This document shows positions 51,477 to 61,120 of a stretch of DNA of 64,000 nucleotides, piece after piece. How positions within the stretch are numbered: position 1 is the stretch's first letter; each line of letters begins with the position of its first letter. The stretch is taken from NCBI GenBank assembly GCA_009760855.2, contig WPIO01000168.1:55001-119000 (forward strand). Reading direction: 5' to 3'. The notes under the pieces are model-generated. The model did no database searches, was not told the origin of the DNA, and saw only the letters and a program-made list of their open reading frames with translations. Origin of the DNA: Cristatella mucedo. Its lineage: Eukaryota > Bryozoa > Phylactolaemata > Cristatellidae. Made by a program: the position numbers and the translations under genes.

Positions 51477-53028
51477 TTATAATAATAATAATAATAATAA
51501 TATTGCACTTGATAAAGCGCCCTCAGAGAACTTAATCTCTTTCTAGGCGCTTTACATTTGCTGCAAAGTGATACGCAATAGAATAGTAAGTAAAATCATG
51601 CTTGAAAAACAAACAAAATGAATAACATGGTTAGGGGTTACATGCACTGGGTCAGCATGCAAATGTGGTTAGTAGCAGCATGAATAGTGTCAGCACGCAT
51701 AAGCACATCGAGGACGAATCACAAGGACCCACTAAATGCTGTCCTAAATAGGTATGTTTTTAAGTTTCTTTTAAATGTGGTCAGGTCAGGGGATGTTCTG
51801 ATGCAGGTCGGGAGGGAGTTCCAGGCTGTGGGAGCATACGAGCTAAATGCACGGTCTCCAAAGGATTTAAGGTTTGTACGAGGTATTTCTAGACTGTTGG
51901 ATTCCGAAAAGCGAGTGGTACGATGCTTTGCCTGATGCGGTAGTATATCTGAAAGATAGGCTGGAGCCATAGAATGAAGAGACCTAAAAGTGAGCGACAA
52001 AACCTTGAAGTCAATCCGTTGCTTGACTGGTAACCAGTGCAGGTCGGCGAGAAGTGGAGTAATGTGGCAACTGCGACGCTCACGACAGACAAGCCTAGCT
52101 GCAGAGTTTTGCACCAGCTGCAATCGCCTGATCGCACATGCTGGTAGGCCAGTAAGCAGTGAGTTGCAGAAGTCGAGACGAGATGTCACGAATGCATGGA
52201 CCAACTTGGACGTGGTATCCTTATCTAAACAAGCCCTAATTTTAGCAATGTTATGAAGCTGAAAATAGGCTGATTTGACTGTGGAGCTGATGTGGTCGTC
52301 TAACGAGAGGTCGCTTTGGAATATGACACCTAGATTTCGAGCTGATGCAACTGGAGATATGCTGGCAGAGCCAATTTTGAAAGTCAGCCTTTCCAATTTC
52401 TGAATAACACTAGGTTTGCCCATAACTAGTAAGTTAGTTTTATCATCGTTTAGTTTTAGAAAATTTGCTGCCATCCATGATCGGATGTCATCAATGCATG
52501 CAGCAAGTGAGTTGAGAGAATTTGAGGTGCTCGAAGGCTGGGAGGGATCAAAGCAAAGGTACAACTGAGTGTCATCCGCATAGAAGTGAAAGCCTAGATT
52601 GTGCTTGGCAATCACATCAGCGAGAGGGAGAGTATAAACGGTGAAAAGGACCGGACCTAGCACAGAGCCCTGAGGTACTCCATATTTTAGAGGTACTTCA
52701 GATGATCTTTGTCCTTTCACGTCAACACTCTGGAGTCTCCCACTGAGATAGGACCTGAACCACTGCAGAGCAGTGCCAGTGATGCCCAGGCGAGATGAGA
52801 GGCGCTCTAGAAGTACTTTGTGATCGATGGTATCAAAAGCTGCCGAAAGATCGAGCAAAACAAGAAGAGACACTCTACCCATGTCTGCATTCCTAAGTAG
52901 GTCGTTGTATACCCGAAGCAATGCTGACTCTGTGGAGTGATTAGCTCTAAAGCCAGACTGGAACTTACTAGCAAGGTGTGAGGTTTCGATATACGAGTTT
53001 AGCTGGTCTGCCACGACCCGTTCCAGTA
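51477..53028 (-). mobile_element. LINE-A, best copy (RT open for 431 codons)
   Basis: 5'-truncated exactly in front of 'ERVVADQ', with a 3' (AAT)n tail at 51480-51501. It is inserted tail-to-body into the older + LINE-A copy. The 3' UTR lies at 51502-51718. Confidence 0.93.
51719..53014 (-). CDS. LINE-A reverse transcriptase, C-terminal 431 residues
   Basis: Non-LTR reverse transcriptase of CR1/L2 type, open from the truncation point to its natural stop. In order: FQSGFRANHSTESALLRVYN, LLDLSAAFDTIDHKVLLERL (motif A), [20 protein letters not shown] (motif B), GFHFYADDTQLYLCFDPS (motif C with the YADD catalytic pair), LKLNDDKTNLLVMG (motif D/E region) and NLGVIFQSDLSLDDHI. A conserved C-terminal domain follows (LVHAFVTSRLDFCNSLLTGL; SFGDRAFSSYAPTAWNSLPT; LFRTAFSGSL). 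The endonuclease and RT start are missing, so it cannot move alone. Confidence 0.92.
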   Translation of the reverse strand: MADQLNSYIETSHLASKFQSGFRANHSTESALLRVYNDLLRNADMGRVSLLVLLDLSAAFDTIDHKVLLERLSSRLGITGTALQWFRSYLSGRLQSVDVKGQRSSEVPLKYGVPQGSVLGPVLFTVYTLPLADVIAKHNLGFHFYADDTQLYLCFDPSQPSSTSNSLNSLAACIDDIRSWMAANFLKLNDDKTNLLVMGKPSVIQKLERLTFKIGSASISPVASARNLGVIFQSDLSLDDHISSTVKSAYFQLHNIAKIRACLDKDTTSKLVHAFVTSRLDFCNSLLTGLPACAIRRLQLVQNSAARLVCRERRSCHITPLLADLHWLPVKQRIDFKVLSLTFRSLHSMAPAYLSDILPHQAKHRTTRFSESNSLEIPRTNLKSFGDRAFSSYAPTAWNSLPTCIRTSPDLTTFKRNLKTYLFRTAFSGSL

Positions 53029-53312
53029 TGTACTATTTACAAAGAAACTGGAATTGCGCCTATTTACCAAAGCATTAAGTGAGTCCCTGTTATTCAACCT
53101 TCATGTGCTTATACTTGGCGACAGTGTGCAGGCCGCCACTAACCATACTTGCATGTTGAAACTGTGCATGTCATCCTAACGGAATTATTCTTGCAGCCTA
53201 TCGATCATGCTACCACTAACCGTTCGATCGTGTTTCCTTTTTAGTAAATTCAAAGAGCCTATGAAGAGATTGAGTGCATTGAGGCAGCTTAATCAAGTGT
53301 AATGATATCACT
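53029..53312 (+). mobile_element. LINE-A host copy, right part (3' UTR)
   Basis: Continues 50354-51476: 'ACTATTTACAAAGAAACTGG..CGCCTATTTACCAAAGCATTAAGTG' and on to 'GAAGAGATTGAGTGCATTGAGGCAGC'. Confidence 0.85.
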
Positions 53313-53324
53313 ACTATTAGTGTA

Positions 53325-53525
53325 TTAGTGTATTATTGTAGTACGTGTAGTACATCTAGTACGTGTAGTACGTGTAGTACGTGTTGTACGTGTAGTACGT
53401 GTAGTATCTTTAGTGCATAAGTGTATTATTGTAGTACGTTGCATTATTGTATTGTAGTGTGTATTAGTGTACAATTAGTGTATTAGTGTATTATTATATA
53501 CTATCATTACTATTAGTTATCATTA
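53325..53525. repeat. Minisatellite, (GTAGTACGT)n and TTAGTGTAT units
   Basis: About eight 9-bp GTAGTACGT-like units (53336-53415), flanked by 'TTAGTGTATTA' repeats. Confidence 0.9.
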
Positions 53526-53529
53526 TTAC

Positions 53530-53825
53530 CCACATTTAAAAGGAACTTAAAAACACGCCTATTTAGGACAGCATTTAGTGGGTCCCTGTGATTCGTCCTT
53601 CATGTGCTTGTGCTTGGTGACCCTGTGCATGCTGCCACTAATTACATTTGCATGCTGACCCCTGTGCATGTCACCCCTAACCATATCATTCATTTTGTTT
53701 GTTTTTCAAGCATGATTTTACTTACCATTCAATTGCCTTTTCCTTTGCAGCAAATGTAAAGCGCCTAGAAAGAGATAAAGTTCTCTGGGGTGCTTTATTA
53801 AATGCATTATTATTATTATTAAATG
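53530..53825 (+). mobile_element. LINE-A 3' UTR and tail
   Basis: 'ACATTTAAAAGGAACTTAAAAACACGCCTATTTAGGACAGCATTTAGTGGGTCCCTGTG' to 'AAGCGCCTAGAAAGAGATAAAGTTCTCTGGGGTGC', then (ATT)n. Very similar to the 60092-61120 end, so young. Confidence 0.92.
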
Positions 53826-53869
53826 AGCAAATTAAAGGGTACGCCTATGTCTAAATATCCCTATTATTA

Positions 53870-55395
53870 TAGTGAGCTGTAATCTACGGCAGCGGTCTAT
53901 ATTCTACCCCAATCTGGTTTAAACTGATTAGAATTGGTAGTTCGATGTTCTAATCGTCAAGCCACATAATTTTAACTGTGTGTGCAGATATTGTCACCAT
54001 AATTTGAGCGTACCATCTTAGGACATGAATGGCAATTCACGGTAAGTGCTCGGCTTCGATTCCAATCCGTTTTAATTTGATCAGGAAGTGGCTGCTTCAA
54101 GTGTCAATCAGCGACACGTATTAGTACTGTGTCCTTACATGTTCTCCTACATGTGTACAACTCTAAGCACTCAATCAAAGATGGTCGATGAAAAGTTGTC
54201 GTGTCCAAAGAATTTCGTCTAGATCTCCCTGCATGCGTCATAAAATGCCGGAAACCAGGTCGCAAACGAAACAAGTGTTCCAAGAGGTCAAGTCGCAACA
54301 GCAGAAATTATAAATATCAAATAGAGCCTAGAGGAATACTTTCCATGGCAAAGTAAATGGTTGAATGAGTGTGCCAGCCAGTATTAGGATGCTCTAGCTA
54401 TAAATGGAGACTTAGATGTGAGGATACGAGTATTGCCTGTAGCGGGCAAAAAACTGGTAATGACTGCTCGTTCAGGTAATCTTCTAATTTTGTCGGCTCC
54501 AGTGATTCTAAGGAGGCATAACTACTACGAAACGCAGTTAATTCTAGTAACTCTTTAGAACAGTTAAAATTAAATCTCATTCCGAGTTTTGCAAGAGTGA
54601 AACGTTTCATTATTATACTTGCTTGCACTTCACGAAGACCCAGTGCGTTTCACTTGTAATCATGTAATTCTTGACTACATTGAACGTGCAATGGCTTACC
54701 GCCTGCTCATGCTCCCTTGCCACCATATGTTAAGTGTGTCGAAAGAGATTTAGTTATCGGATGCTGCTTTGCAATCACATGATTGTTGCTATTATCATTA
54801 TTACAATATGGATGATACAGCAGGCAAATATAAGCCGACTCGGTCACAGGCTTACAGCTGCTCTAGTCCAGTGCTTGTACTCACCACTAAGGGCAGGAAG
54901 TGTTTGCCAGAGAGCGACGGAGGTAAGGCTCATGCCTGATACCATAGTCCGGTCCCAAGTCAGAGAGTGATTACCCGGTTTGTATTTATGCATCCAGTGG
55001 CTTGTCGGCTGTGATTTTTACCGAGGATACCCTATTAATGTGCTTGGTTCCAATCGATGTTTGTCAGTCATGACTCATTGTCCATAATCTCCCGGCATTA
55101 CTAAATGCTTTAAAACATGCCTGGACATTTGATCGGTCGGAGACTCATTGTGCCCGAGTCTTCTTCAACGGACCACCGTCTGCAGGTAGAGTCAGAGAAG
55201 CTTTATCGCTTGACTTCTGCATCGATCGCATCAACCGCCGGTTGCTGCATTTGAAAAAATGGATTAATTTGCTTCCGGTGTTGCTGTAGGCAGAGAAAGA
55301 AGGTAGAAAAAAAAGAGAAAGACTGATGAGTCGAAACAGGAATCCGGAACGGAACCGGTTATGCATGAGGTACTGCACATGGCAGTAGCGAAGCT
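53870..55395 (+). repeat. Unit R copy 3
   Basis: Full-length counterpart of 43440-44990, with more substitutions. The empty LTR site is TGTCGGCTCC (54491-54500). Ends near 'GGTTATGCATGAGGTACTGCACATGG'. Confidence 0.9.
54808..54922 (+). CDS. Candidate first exon in unit R, copy 3
   Basis: A 115-nt frame with the same ATG and donor (GGAG|GTAAGG), phase 1: MDDTAGKYKPTRSQAYSCSS. About eight residue changes from copy 1, but no stop or indel. Function unknown. Confidence 0.35.
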
Positions 55396-55614
55396 CATTA
55401 TGACGTAACGCAGGGATATGAGGGATTCTCTATTTATTACTAACACAGGATGGAATAGAAAAGCAGTGAGACTGATTAGAAAAAGTCAGAAGAATTAAAG
55501 GGGTAGAAATTTAAATGGCACCAAAACTATGGACTATTTTCACTACCAAAGTAGGACATTTCGTCTTAGCCAGGTATATCACACTGATAGAGAAAACCCA
55601 GCTGGCCAAGGGCT
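55396..55614. other. Spacer between units R and P, copy 3
   Basis: Sequence without counterpart in copy 2, where a LINE-A fragment and a tandem repeat lie instead. Nothing recognised. Confidence 0.4.
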
Positions 55615-55972
55615 TGTGTTGCTTTAATTAGGAAGGCATGCTGCGACTATAATATATTTAATTACAAACAATGACTCGTGTGTCTGAAGCCAAGCAGGAT
55701 TATTATGGCAACTCTAATAAACAGGATACTGCTGAGGAAGAGTTCAATTAATCGCTTGTTTACTGTACCACGCTGCTAATTTAGAATGAACGAGAATGTA
55801 CATGCATTAAACCATTTATTTATTATCAGCAGCCAGCTTTCCCACAACAGTACATACAACTAGTATCCTTAAAAATACAAGTGCACGAGTGTAGCAAATA
55901 AACCATGTAAGACTAAACCCTATATATAATATATCTATATATATTAAACTATTCAAACATTGCTACTTATTA

Positions 55973-57341
55973 TCAGGTGGAGCTGCTGACTGGGTAGACG
56001 GTCACTTTACATGGAATGCTATTTTCATCTCTGCTAATGACCGCTAGGACGCTCTGCTTTCCTTTAGCCAGCGACAGAGCATACAGTCCTTCTCCTGCAT
56101 GGCTGCCACATGCTAAGACTTGCTTCACGTGCTGACGGTCATCGATTCTAATTGCCGTCACGACGTCGTTGCGAGACACAGCCAGGTAGAGAACACGTCC
56201 AAATGGCTGAAGGCAGACGTCCATGACCTTGCTGCTTGGCTCGTGTCGCCAGAGCCTGTCGCCAGAGTGACTGTAGCCGTCCACCACATACTCTTCTCTC
56301 CCGTCGCTGAGCTTGACTAGGCTGTCGCTGGCTGTAGCGACTATTTGAGCCGTTACTGCAACGCTGCATATGTTGTACTCCAGCTTACGTCGGTACAGCT
56401 CTGTACCACCGCAGAGTTTCACGAGCACCAGCTGAGGGCCAGGCCGCCAGCTGTTAGTTTCACTGTTTAGCCTATCCTCACATGCAGCTAGGAGGTCACC
56501 GTTGACGGACAGTCGCCTCGCAGGTGACTGCAGCGGCACAGCGACACGCTTGTCTTTGAGCACGGTCGCAGGCAGAGCAGCGTCGCAGCAGCACGACGAG
56601 CTTTGAAGCAAGCAAGCCAACAGCCGCTCGACCGTCGTCCAGCACGTCCACTGTGCGGACCCACTCGTCTCCTCCTCCTTCCGGTCTCGTTGGCCTCCAG
56701 CAGTGCAGCTCCTTCCCGCTCGTGTCACACTCCTTCAGTCCGTCCTGCAGGGCAGCCACTAGCAGAGTGCCTTCATCTGTGACAGCCACGTCCCAGCAGC
56801 AGTGAGGGTACTGCCAGCTGCCAGACGCTAAGCCAAACGACAGTGGAAAAGTGGAGTTTGCTGAGCTACAAAATACGACAAAGTCTACTAAGACAAAGTA
56901 CTAAAAGGTATATTATTTCAAGTACAAAATAAGTTGGTAAGACTCTCTAAACGGCTAGACTAGAAGATGAAGTATAAAGTAAAAGAAAAAATGGCTAAGC
57001 GACTAAAGAGACTAGAAGATAAGAATCTCTAAACGTCTTACAGATTCACGAATTCTAGATTCACAAAACTCTAGATTTTACACTTGTGGAGCCAAGAACT
57101 AGCGACTAGCTAAGCAATTTATAGGTAAATTAGTAAGTAGCAATTAGTAGCTAAAGCACGAGTTAAAATTGGACAAAAAGCTCAAGGAAAGACCAGAAAG
57201 TAAAAAAAAGTGTAAGACTGAGTGATACGCGTAGATTTATCGCGACGAACTACATTTCGACAGACACATGAGTAATTCAAATGTTTCGTAGGCATGCAAG
57301 TAGATTCAAGGTACAAAATGAAGCTAGCCTTACCTTGGCAT
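55973..57341 (-). pseudogene. Unit P gene copy 2, frameshifted
   Basis: Same two-exon layout as copy 1: ATG CCA AG at 57341-57334 with donor GTAAGG, and exon 2 at 56865-55973 with acceptor TTTTGTAG. Exon 2 is one base out of register overall. The frame of the N-terminal part (VAVTDEGTLLVAALQDGL, RTVDVLDDGRAAVGLLAS) is lost near 56550-56600, where short indels differ from copy 1. The C-terminal part (GYSHSGDRLWRHEPSSK, HVKQVLACGSHAGEGLYALS) is then open to the stop. Sequencing error cannot be excluded. The promoter block is intact. Confidence 0.7.
56866..57333 (-). other. Intron of unit P gene copy 2
   Basis: 468 bp, AT-rich, GT-AG borders. Confidence 0.6.
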
Positions 57342-57501
57342 GAACGTCGTTCAAGTCCACGTACAAACACAAATTACCACAGCAGTAACAGTTTCCTAGT
57401 ACCGCAGCAAAAGTATGACTCCACTATGACTCCACAGCGGAATGGTGAGTCAATCAGCTACAGACTGCCGTCTTCCGTAACTGCCTCGGTCCAGGAGTGG
57501 T

Positions 57502-57520
57502 CACGTGACTTCCGGTTGCC
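57502..57520 (-). promoter_or_regulatory. Promoter block of unit P gene copy 2
   Basis: CACGTGACTTCCGGTTGCC, identical to 47698-47716, about 160 bases upstream of the start codon. Confidence 0.6.
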
Positions 57521-57639
57521 GGAAGCCAACGGAGCAGGCAGTATTACCCAATAAGCAAACAGCAATACATTTAGTACATTTAGAACCATGCGTGTACTGG
57601 TGACCGAAATTCCAAGCAAACATTGTTATTGCTTTATAA

Positions 57640-57965
57640 AATTCGTTGGCTCCAGCCTACTTATCTTATCTACTTCCCCATGAGGCATGGCATCGTACCA
57701 CCAATAGGTTAAAAATGCACCTTTTATGACAGCATTTAGCGGATTCCTGTGATTCACCCTTTGAGTGCTTATGCATGCTGACACTCGACATGCTGCCACT
57801 AACCATACTAGCATGCTGATCCTGTGCATGTTACCCCTAACCTTGTTATTCTTGTAGTTTATTCAGCATGCTGCAAATAATCATTTGATGGTGCTTCATT
57901 TGCATCATGTGTCAAACTCCTCGAAACAGATCGAGCTCTCCAAGGGCGCTTTATCCTACTAGTTT
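57640..57965 (+). mobile_element. LINE-A 3' fragment
   Basis: 'GGCTCCAGCCTACTTATCTTATCTACTTCCCCATGAGGCATGGCATCGTACCACC', then 3' UTR and a worn tail (GAAACAGATCGAGCTCTCCAAGGGCGC). Confidence 0.85.
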
Positions 57966-58036
57966 ATGTGACACTTACGTGGTTATACGGGTTATAGGGT
58001 CTACGAGACTAGTTGTATCCTTTGAATGGGTGATGC

Positions 58037-58234
58037 ATGTTAGGATGGGATATCGTGGCCTCACTGAATGTAAGCATTGAACTTGAAAACAGACATGGAA
58101 CTGTGTCAACATCTATGGAGGGACACGAGTTAAGAAATGATGCTGCTACCTCAGAGACACATTCTCTTAACTTTCCTGAATCAGTGGCAAAGAAGCAAGA
58201 GAAGCGATCAGCTGGATTTCTCAATGGTCACAAG
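58037..58234 (+). CDS. Candidate exon, unknown gene
   Basis: The frame starts at ATG 58037 (MLGWDIVASLNVSIELENRH) and is open through a hydrophilic region (SETHSLNFPESVAKKQEKRS) to a strong donor, CACAAG|GTAAGG, after 58234. No LINE or SINE similarity. No partner exon was found in the rest of the window, and the family is unknown. Composition and donor make it more likely than chance, but not certain. Confidence 0.35.
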
Positions 58235-58576
58235 GTAAGGAGGTAATGTGGGAGTGGTTAAGACGATAATTGATGGTAGACCTAAGCAATTTTGGAACCT
58301 GCATATGTGATTCAACGAATTTTCTTTAAGCTAGACTTAGCTTTCTCTAGTATAGATTTTTACGATCTACGATAGTCCTCAGATCCCTGTCAATAATCAG
58401 TAGGCTCTAATTTTTTCTATGCTGTCTCAAAAACTTTAGCTTAGTTAACCTGGCTTGTTTATCATCCGTGTCAAACCATATAGTTCGTCAGCACGAGGAC
58501 GGACAGTGAACTAACCCAGAGCAAGAACTTGTCAAGCATGTCAGCTAGAGTCTTGATGCAGCATTCAACCTGTTTT
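58235..58576. other. No recognisable feature
   Basis: AT-rich, no open frame of note. Would be intron if 58037-58234 is an exon. Confidence 0.3.
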
Positions 58577-58663
58577 GAATAATAATAATAACAATAGTAA
58601 TGCCCCTGTTAAAGCGCCCTCAGAAAAATAAATCTCTTTCTAGGCGCTTTACATTTGCGGTAT
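58577..58663 (-). mobile_element. LINE-A 3' tail
   Basis: 'AATAATAATAACAATAGTAATGCCCCTGTTAAAGCGCCCTCAGAAAAATAAATCTCTTTCTAGGCGC'. Confidence 0.85.
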
Positions 58664-58939
58664 AGGAAAAAGGTTGGAAGGCGAATTGAGTAGCTGTGGC
58701 CAAGAAAATATTCTCTAGAATGGATAGCATCGATACCACCAGTCTTAGGCTTTCGCGATTCACATATGACCTGTGATGTGGAGGACGGCACACCGTGTAG
58801 ACTGACTGAGATCCAAGAGTGGTCAGATCGGTGGAATTTTGTTGTGAGTGCTTAAGTTGGCATTCAGTTTAAAAGGAATATGCGGCCAGATGTGTGAGCC
58901 TTGAAGTGAGTAAAGTGACGTACATGGACCGCAAGAGAG

Positions 58940-59430
58940 AATGAGACATTCAGTAACACAACTTCGTTAAAGAAATCAGATAATTTATCAAAATCAAATT
59001 TCAAATCACACGCAAATTGGATGAATTGATTTATTAGTGAATATCACAATGATGTTAGAATAATCTGCACGAATTTCTACCTTCAGGCAAATGAACTTTT
59101 GTCAGCTCACTAAAAGATTGACTTGCTAGAAAAGATTCGCAAGACTTTTTCGAGGGAACTGCAAATGTTTTTAAATTGAGGGAGGAGCGAGAAAATGTGG
59201 CCACATCTGCCACGTTTGATTGAAGCAGGGGTAAAAAAAAGAGGCCTGCAGCTTTTTTAACGGTTATTGTCTAGCAGTCAATCGATTTCTGAAAGTTCTC
59301 GGTAAATTCGCGAATATTAGAAAATGGCAAAGCCGTTTGAAGTAATTACGGACGTATTGTGGAGGGTTCGTGCAATTTAGCAAGCACTGGAAGGCATGCA
59401 TTAAGCAGGGCTGCAAAGGCTATAGCGGGC
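58940..59430 (-). CDS. Unit E copy 2: exons of an unidentified gene
   Basis: Exon 59430-59354 (77 nt; PAIAFAALLNACLPVLAKL; acceptor CTTCATCAG) and exon 59206-59081 (126 nt; FSRSSLNLKTFAVPSKKSCE; acceptor GTGGCAG, donor GAAG|GTAGAA) match copy 1 in length and phase. Here both acceptors are AG, so this copy is the better candidate. The equivalent of the 173-nt exon is absent; a different open stretch (GELLLVMTIPYKAAQGKHLV, ending about 59480) precedes. A third conserved frame lies near 58945-59020 (FDFDKLSDFFNEVVLLN). Function unknown. Confidence 0.4.
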
Positions 59431-59690
59431 CTGATGAAGAATATCAATTATCGTGGTAGTTATCTGGCTGATGCATCTAAAAAGCATTTCAACAAGATGT
59501 TTCCCTTGCGCAGCTTTGTATGGTATCGTCATGACTAGCAGTAATTCTCCTGATATCATAGACGTAGCCATTTTAAAATAACTATTATTCATATTCGTCA
59601 CTTTTTTGTTTAACGCACAGGTTCAAACACAAAACTGTGCTGATGAGTGGGTTCAAAATTTAATAGTAATTACTAATAATTCAGTTGTGC
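59431..59690. other. Unassigned
   Basis: Contains the - frame MISGELLLVMTIPYKAAQG (59480-59560), possibly another exon of the unit E gene; no acceptor or donor could be settled. Confidence 0.25.
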
Positions 59691-59694
59691 TTGT

Positions 59695-60091
59695 CGTCGT
59701 CAGCTTCACAGTTGCCACATCACACGACTTCTCTCCGACTGCACTGGCTTCCAGTCAAGAAAGGCATCGACTTCAAAGTTTAGTAACTTACTTTTCAGTC
59801 CCTTCATTCTTGGACTGTAGCCTAACTATCAGATCTGCTTCCCCATGAGGCATGGCATCGTATCACCAATTTTCGGAATCTAACAGTTTTCCCATACCCC
59901 ATAGACATCTCCAATCATTTGGAGATCGTGCCTTTTAGCTCTTTTGCTCCCAAACCCTAGAACTAACGCCGACCTGTGTCATGATATCTCCTGACTTGAC
60001 CAAATTTAAAAAGATATCAAAAACGCACAAATTTATGACAGAATTTAGTGGATCCCTTTGATTCGTCCTTTGCGTACTTATGCATGCTGAC
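59695..60091 (+). mobile_element. LINE-A C-terminal scrap and partial 3' UTR
   Basis: Worn version of 'GCCACATCAC..CTTCTC.CCGAC.TGCACTGGCT.CCAGTCAAG', through 'ACTTGACCAAATTTAAAAAG', to 'GCATGCTGACAC', where a younger LINE-A begins. Confidence 0.8.
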
Positions 60092-60964
60092 ACAAATTCT
60101 CTAAACTCACTAGCTGCATGCATTGACGATATCCGCACATGGATGGCAGCAAGTTTTCTAAAACTTAACGATGATAAAACTAACTTACTAGTTATGGGCA
60201 AACCCAGTGTGATCCAGAGATTGGAAAGGCTGACTCTCAAAATTGGCTCTGCCAGCATATCTTCAGTTGAATCAGCTCGAAATCTAGATGTCATATTCCA
60301 AAGCGACCTCTCGTTAGACGACCATATCAGCTCCACAGTCAAATCCGCCTATTTTCAGCTTCATAACATTGCTAAAATTCGGGCTTGTTTAGATAAAGAT
60401 ACCACGTCCAAGTTGGTCCATGCATTCGTGCCAACCCGTCTCGACTTCTGCAACTCACTGCTTACTGGCCTACCAGCATGTGCGATCAGGCGATTGCAGC
60501 TGGTTCAAAACTCTGCAGCTAGGCTTGTCTGTCGTGAGCGTTGCAATTGCCACATTACTCCACTTCTCGCCGACCTGCACTGGCTACCAGTCAAGCAACG
60601 GATTGACTTCAAGGTTGTGTCGCTCACTTTTAGGTCCCTTCATTCTATGACTCCAGTCTATCTGTCAGATATACTACCCCATCAGGCCAAGCATCGTACC
60701 ACCCGCTTGTCGGAATCCAACAGTCTAGAAATACCTCATACAAACCTTAAATCCTTAGGAGACCGTGCATTTAGTTCATATGCTCCCAAAGCCTGGAACT
60801 CCCTCCCGACCTGCGTCAAAACATCCCCTGACCTGGCCACATTTAAAAGGAACCTAAAACACACCTATTTAGGACAGCATTTAGTGGGTCCCTGTGATTC
60901 GTCTTTGATGTGCTTATGCGTGCTGACACTGTGCATGCTGCCACTAACCACATTTGCATGCTGA
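60080..60964 (+). CDS. LINE-A reverse transcriptase C-terminal part (about 280 residues)
   Basis: Open frame with NSLNSLAACIDDIRTWMAAS, LKLNDDKTNLLVMGKPSV, FQSDLSLDDHISSTVKSAYF, LDFCNSLLTGLPACAIRRLQ and RDRAFSSYAPKAWNSLPT-type blocks. It covers the part of the LINE-A protein after motif C. Near its end (about 60850) the frame differs by a small indel from the 51719 copy, so the natural stop is passed. It lacks RT motifs A-C and is inactive. Confidence 0.88.
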   Translation: MHADTNSLNSLAACIDDIRTWMAASFLKLNDDKTNLLVMGKPSVIQRLERLTLKIGSASISSVESARNLDVIFQSDLSLDDHISSTVKSAYFQLHNIAKIRACLDKDTTSKLVHAFVPTRLDFCNSLLTGLPACAIRRLQLVQNSAARLVCRERCNCHITPLLADLHWLPVKQRIDFKVVSLTFRSLHSMTPVYLSDILPHQAKHRTTRLSESNSLEIPHTNLKSLGDRAFSSYAPKAWNSLPTCVKTSPDLATFKRNLKHTYLGQHLVGPCDSSLMCLCVLTLCMLPLTTFAC

Positions 60965-61120
60965 CCCTGTGCATGTCACCCCTAACCATATTATTCATTT
61001 CGTTTGTTTTTTCAAGTATGATTTTACTTACCATTCAATTGCATTTCACTTTACAGCAAATGTAAAGCCCCTAGAGAGAGATTAAGTTCTCTGAGGGCGC
61101 TTTATCAAGTGAATTATCAA
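60092..61120 (+). mobile_element. LINE-A, young 5'-truncated copy
   Basis: Inserted in the 3' UTR of the preceding copy. The open frame runs from the truncation to about 60960, followed by the complete 3' UTR and the tail 'GCCCCTAGAGAGAGATTAAGTTCTCTGAGGGCGCTTTATCAAGTGAATTATCAAG'. Confidence 0.92.

Noticed and set aside
53325-53525. CRISPR-like regularly spaced repeat.
   Set aside because: Head-to-tail 9-bp units without spacers; a minisatellite in eukaryotic DNA.
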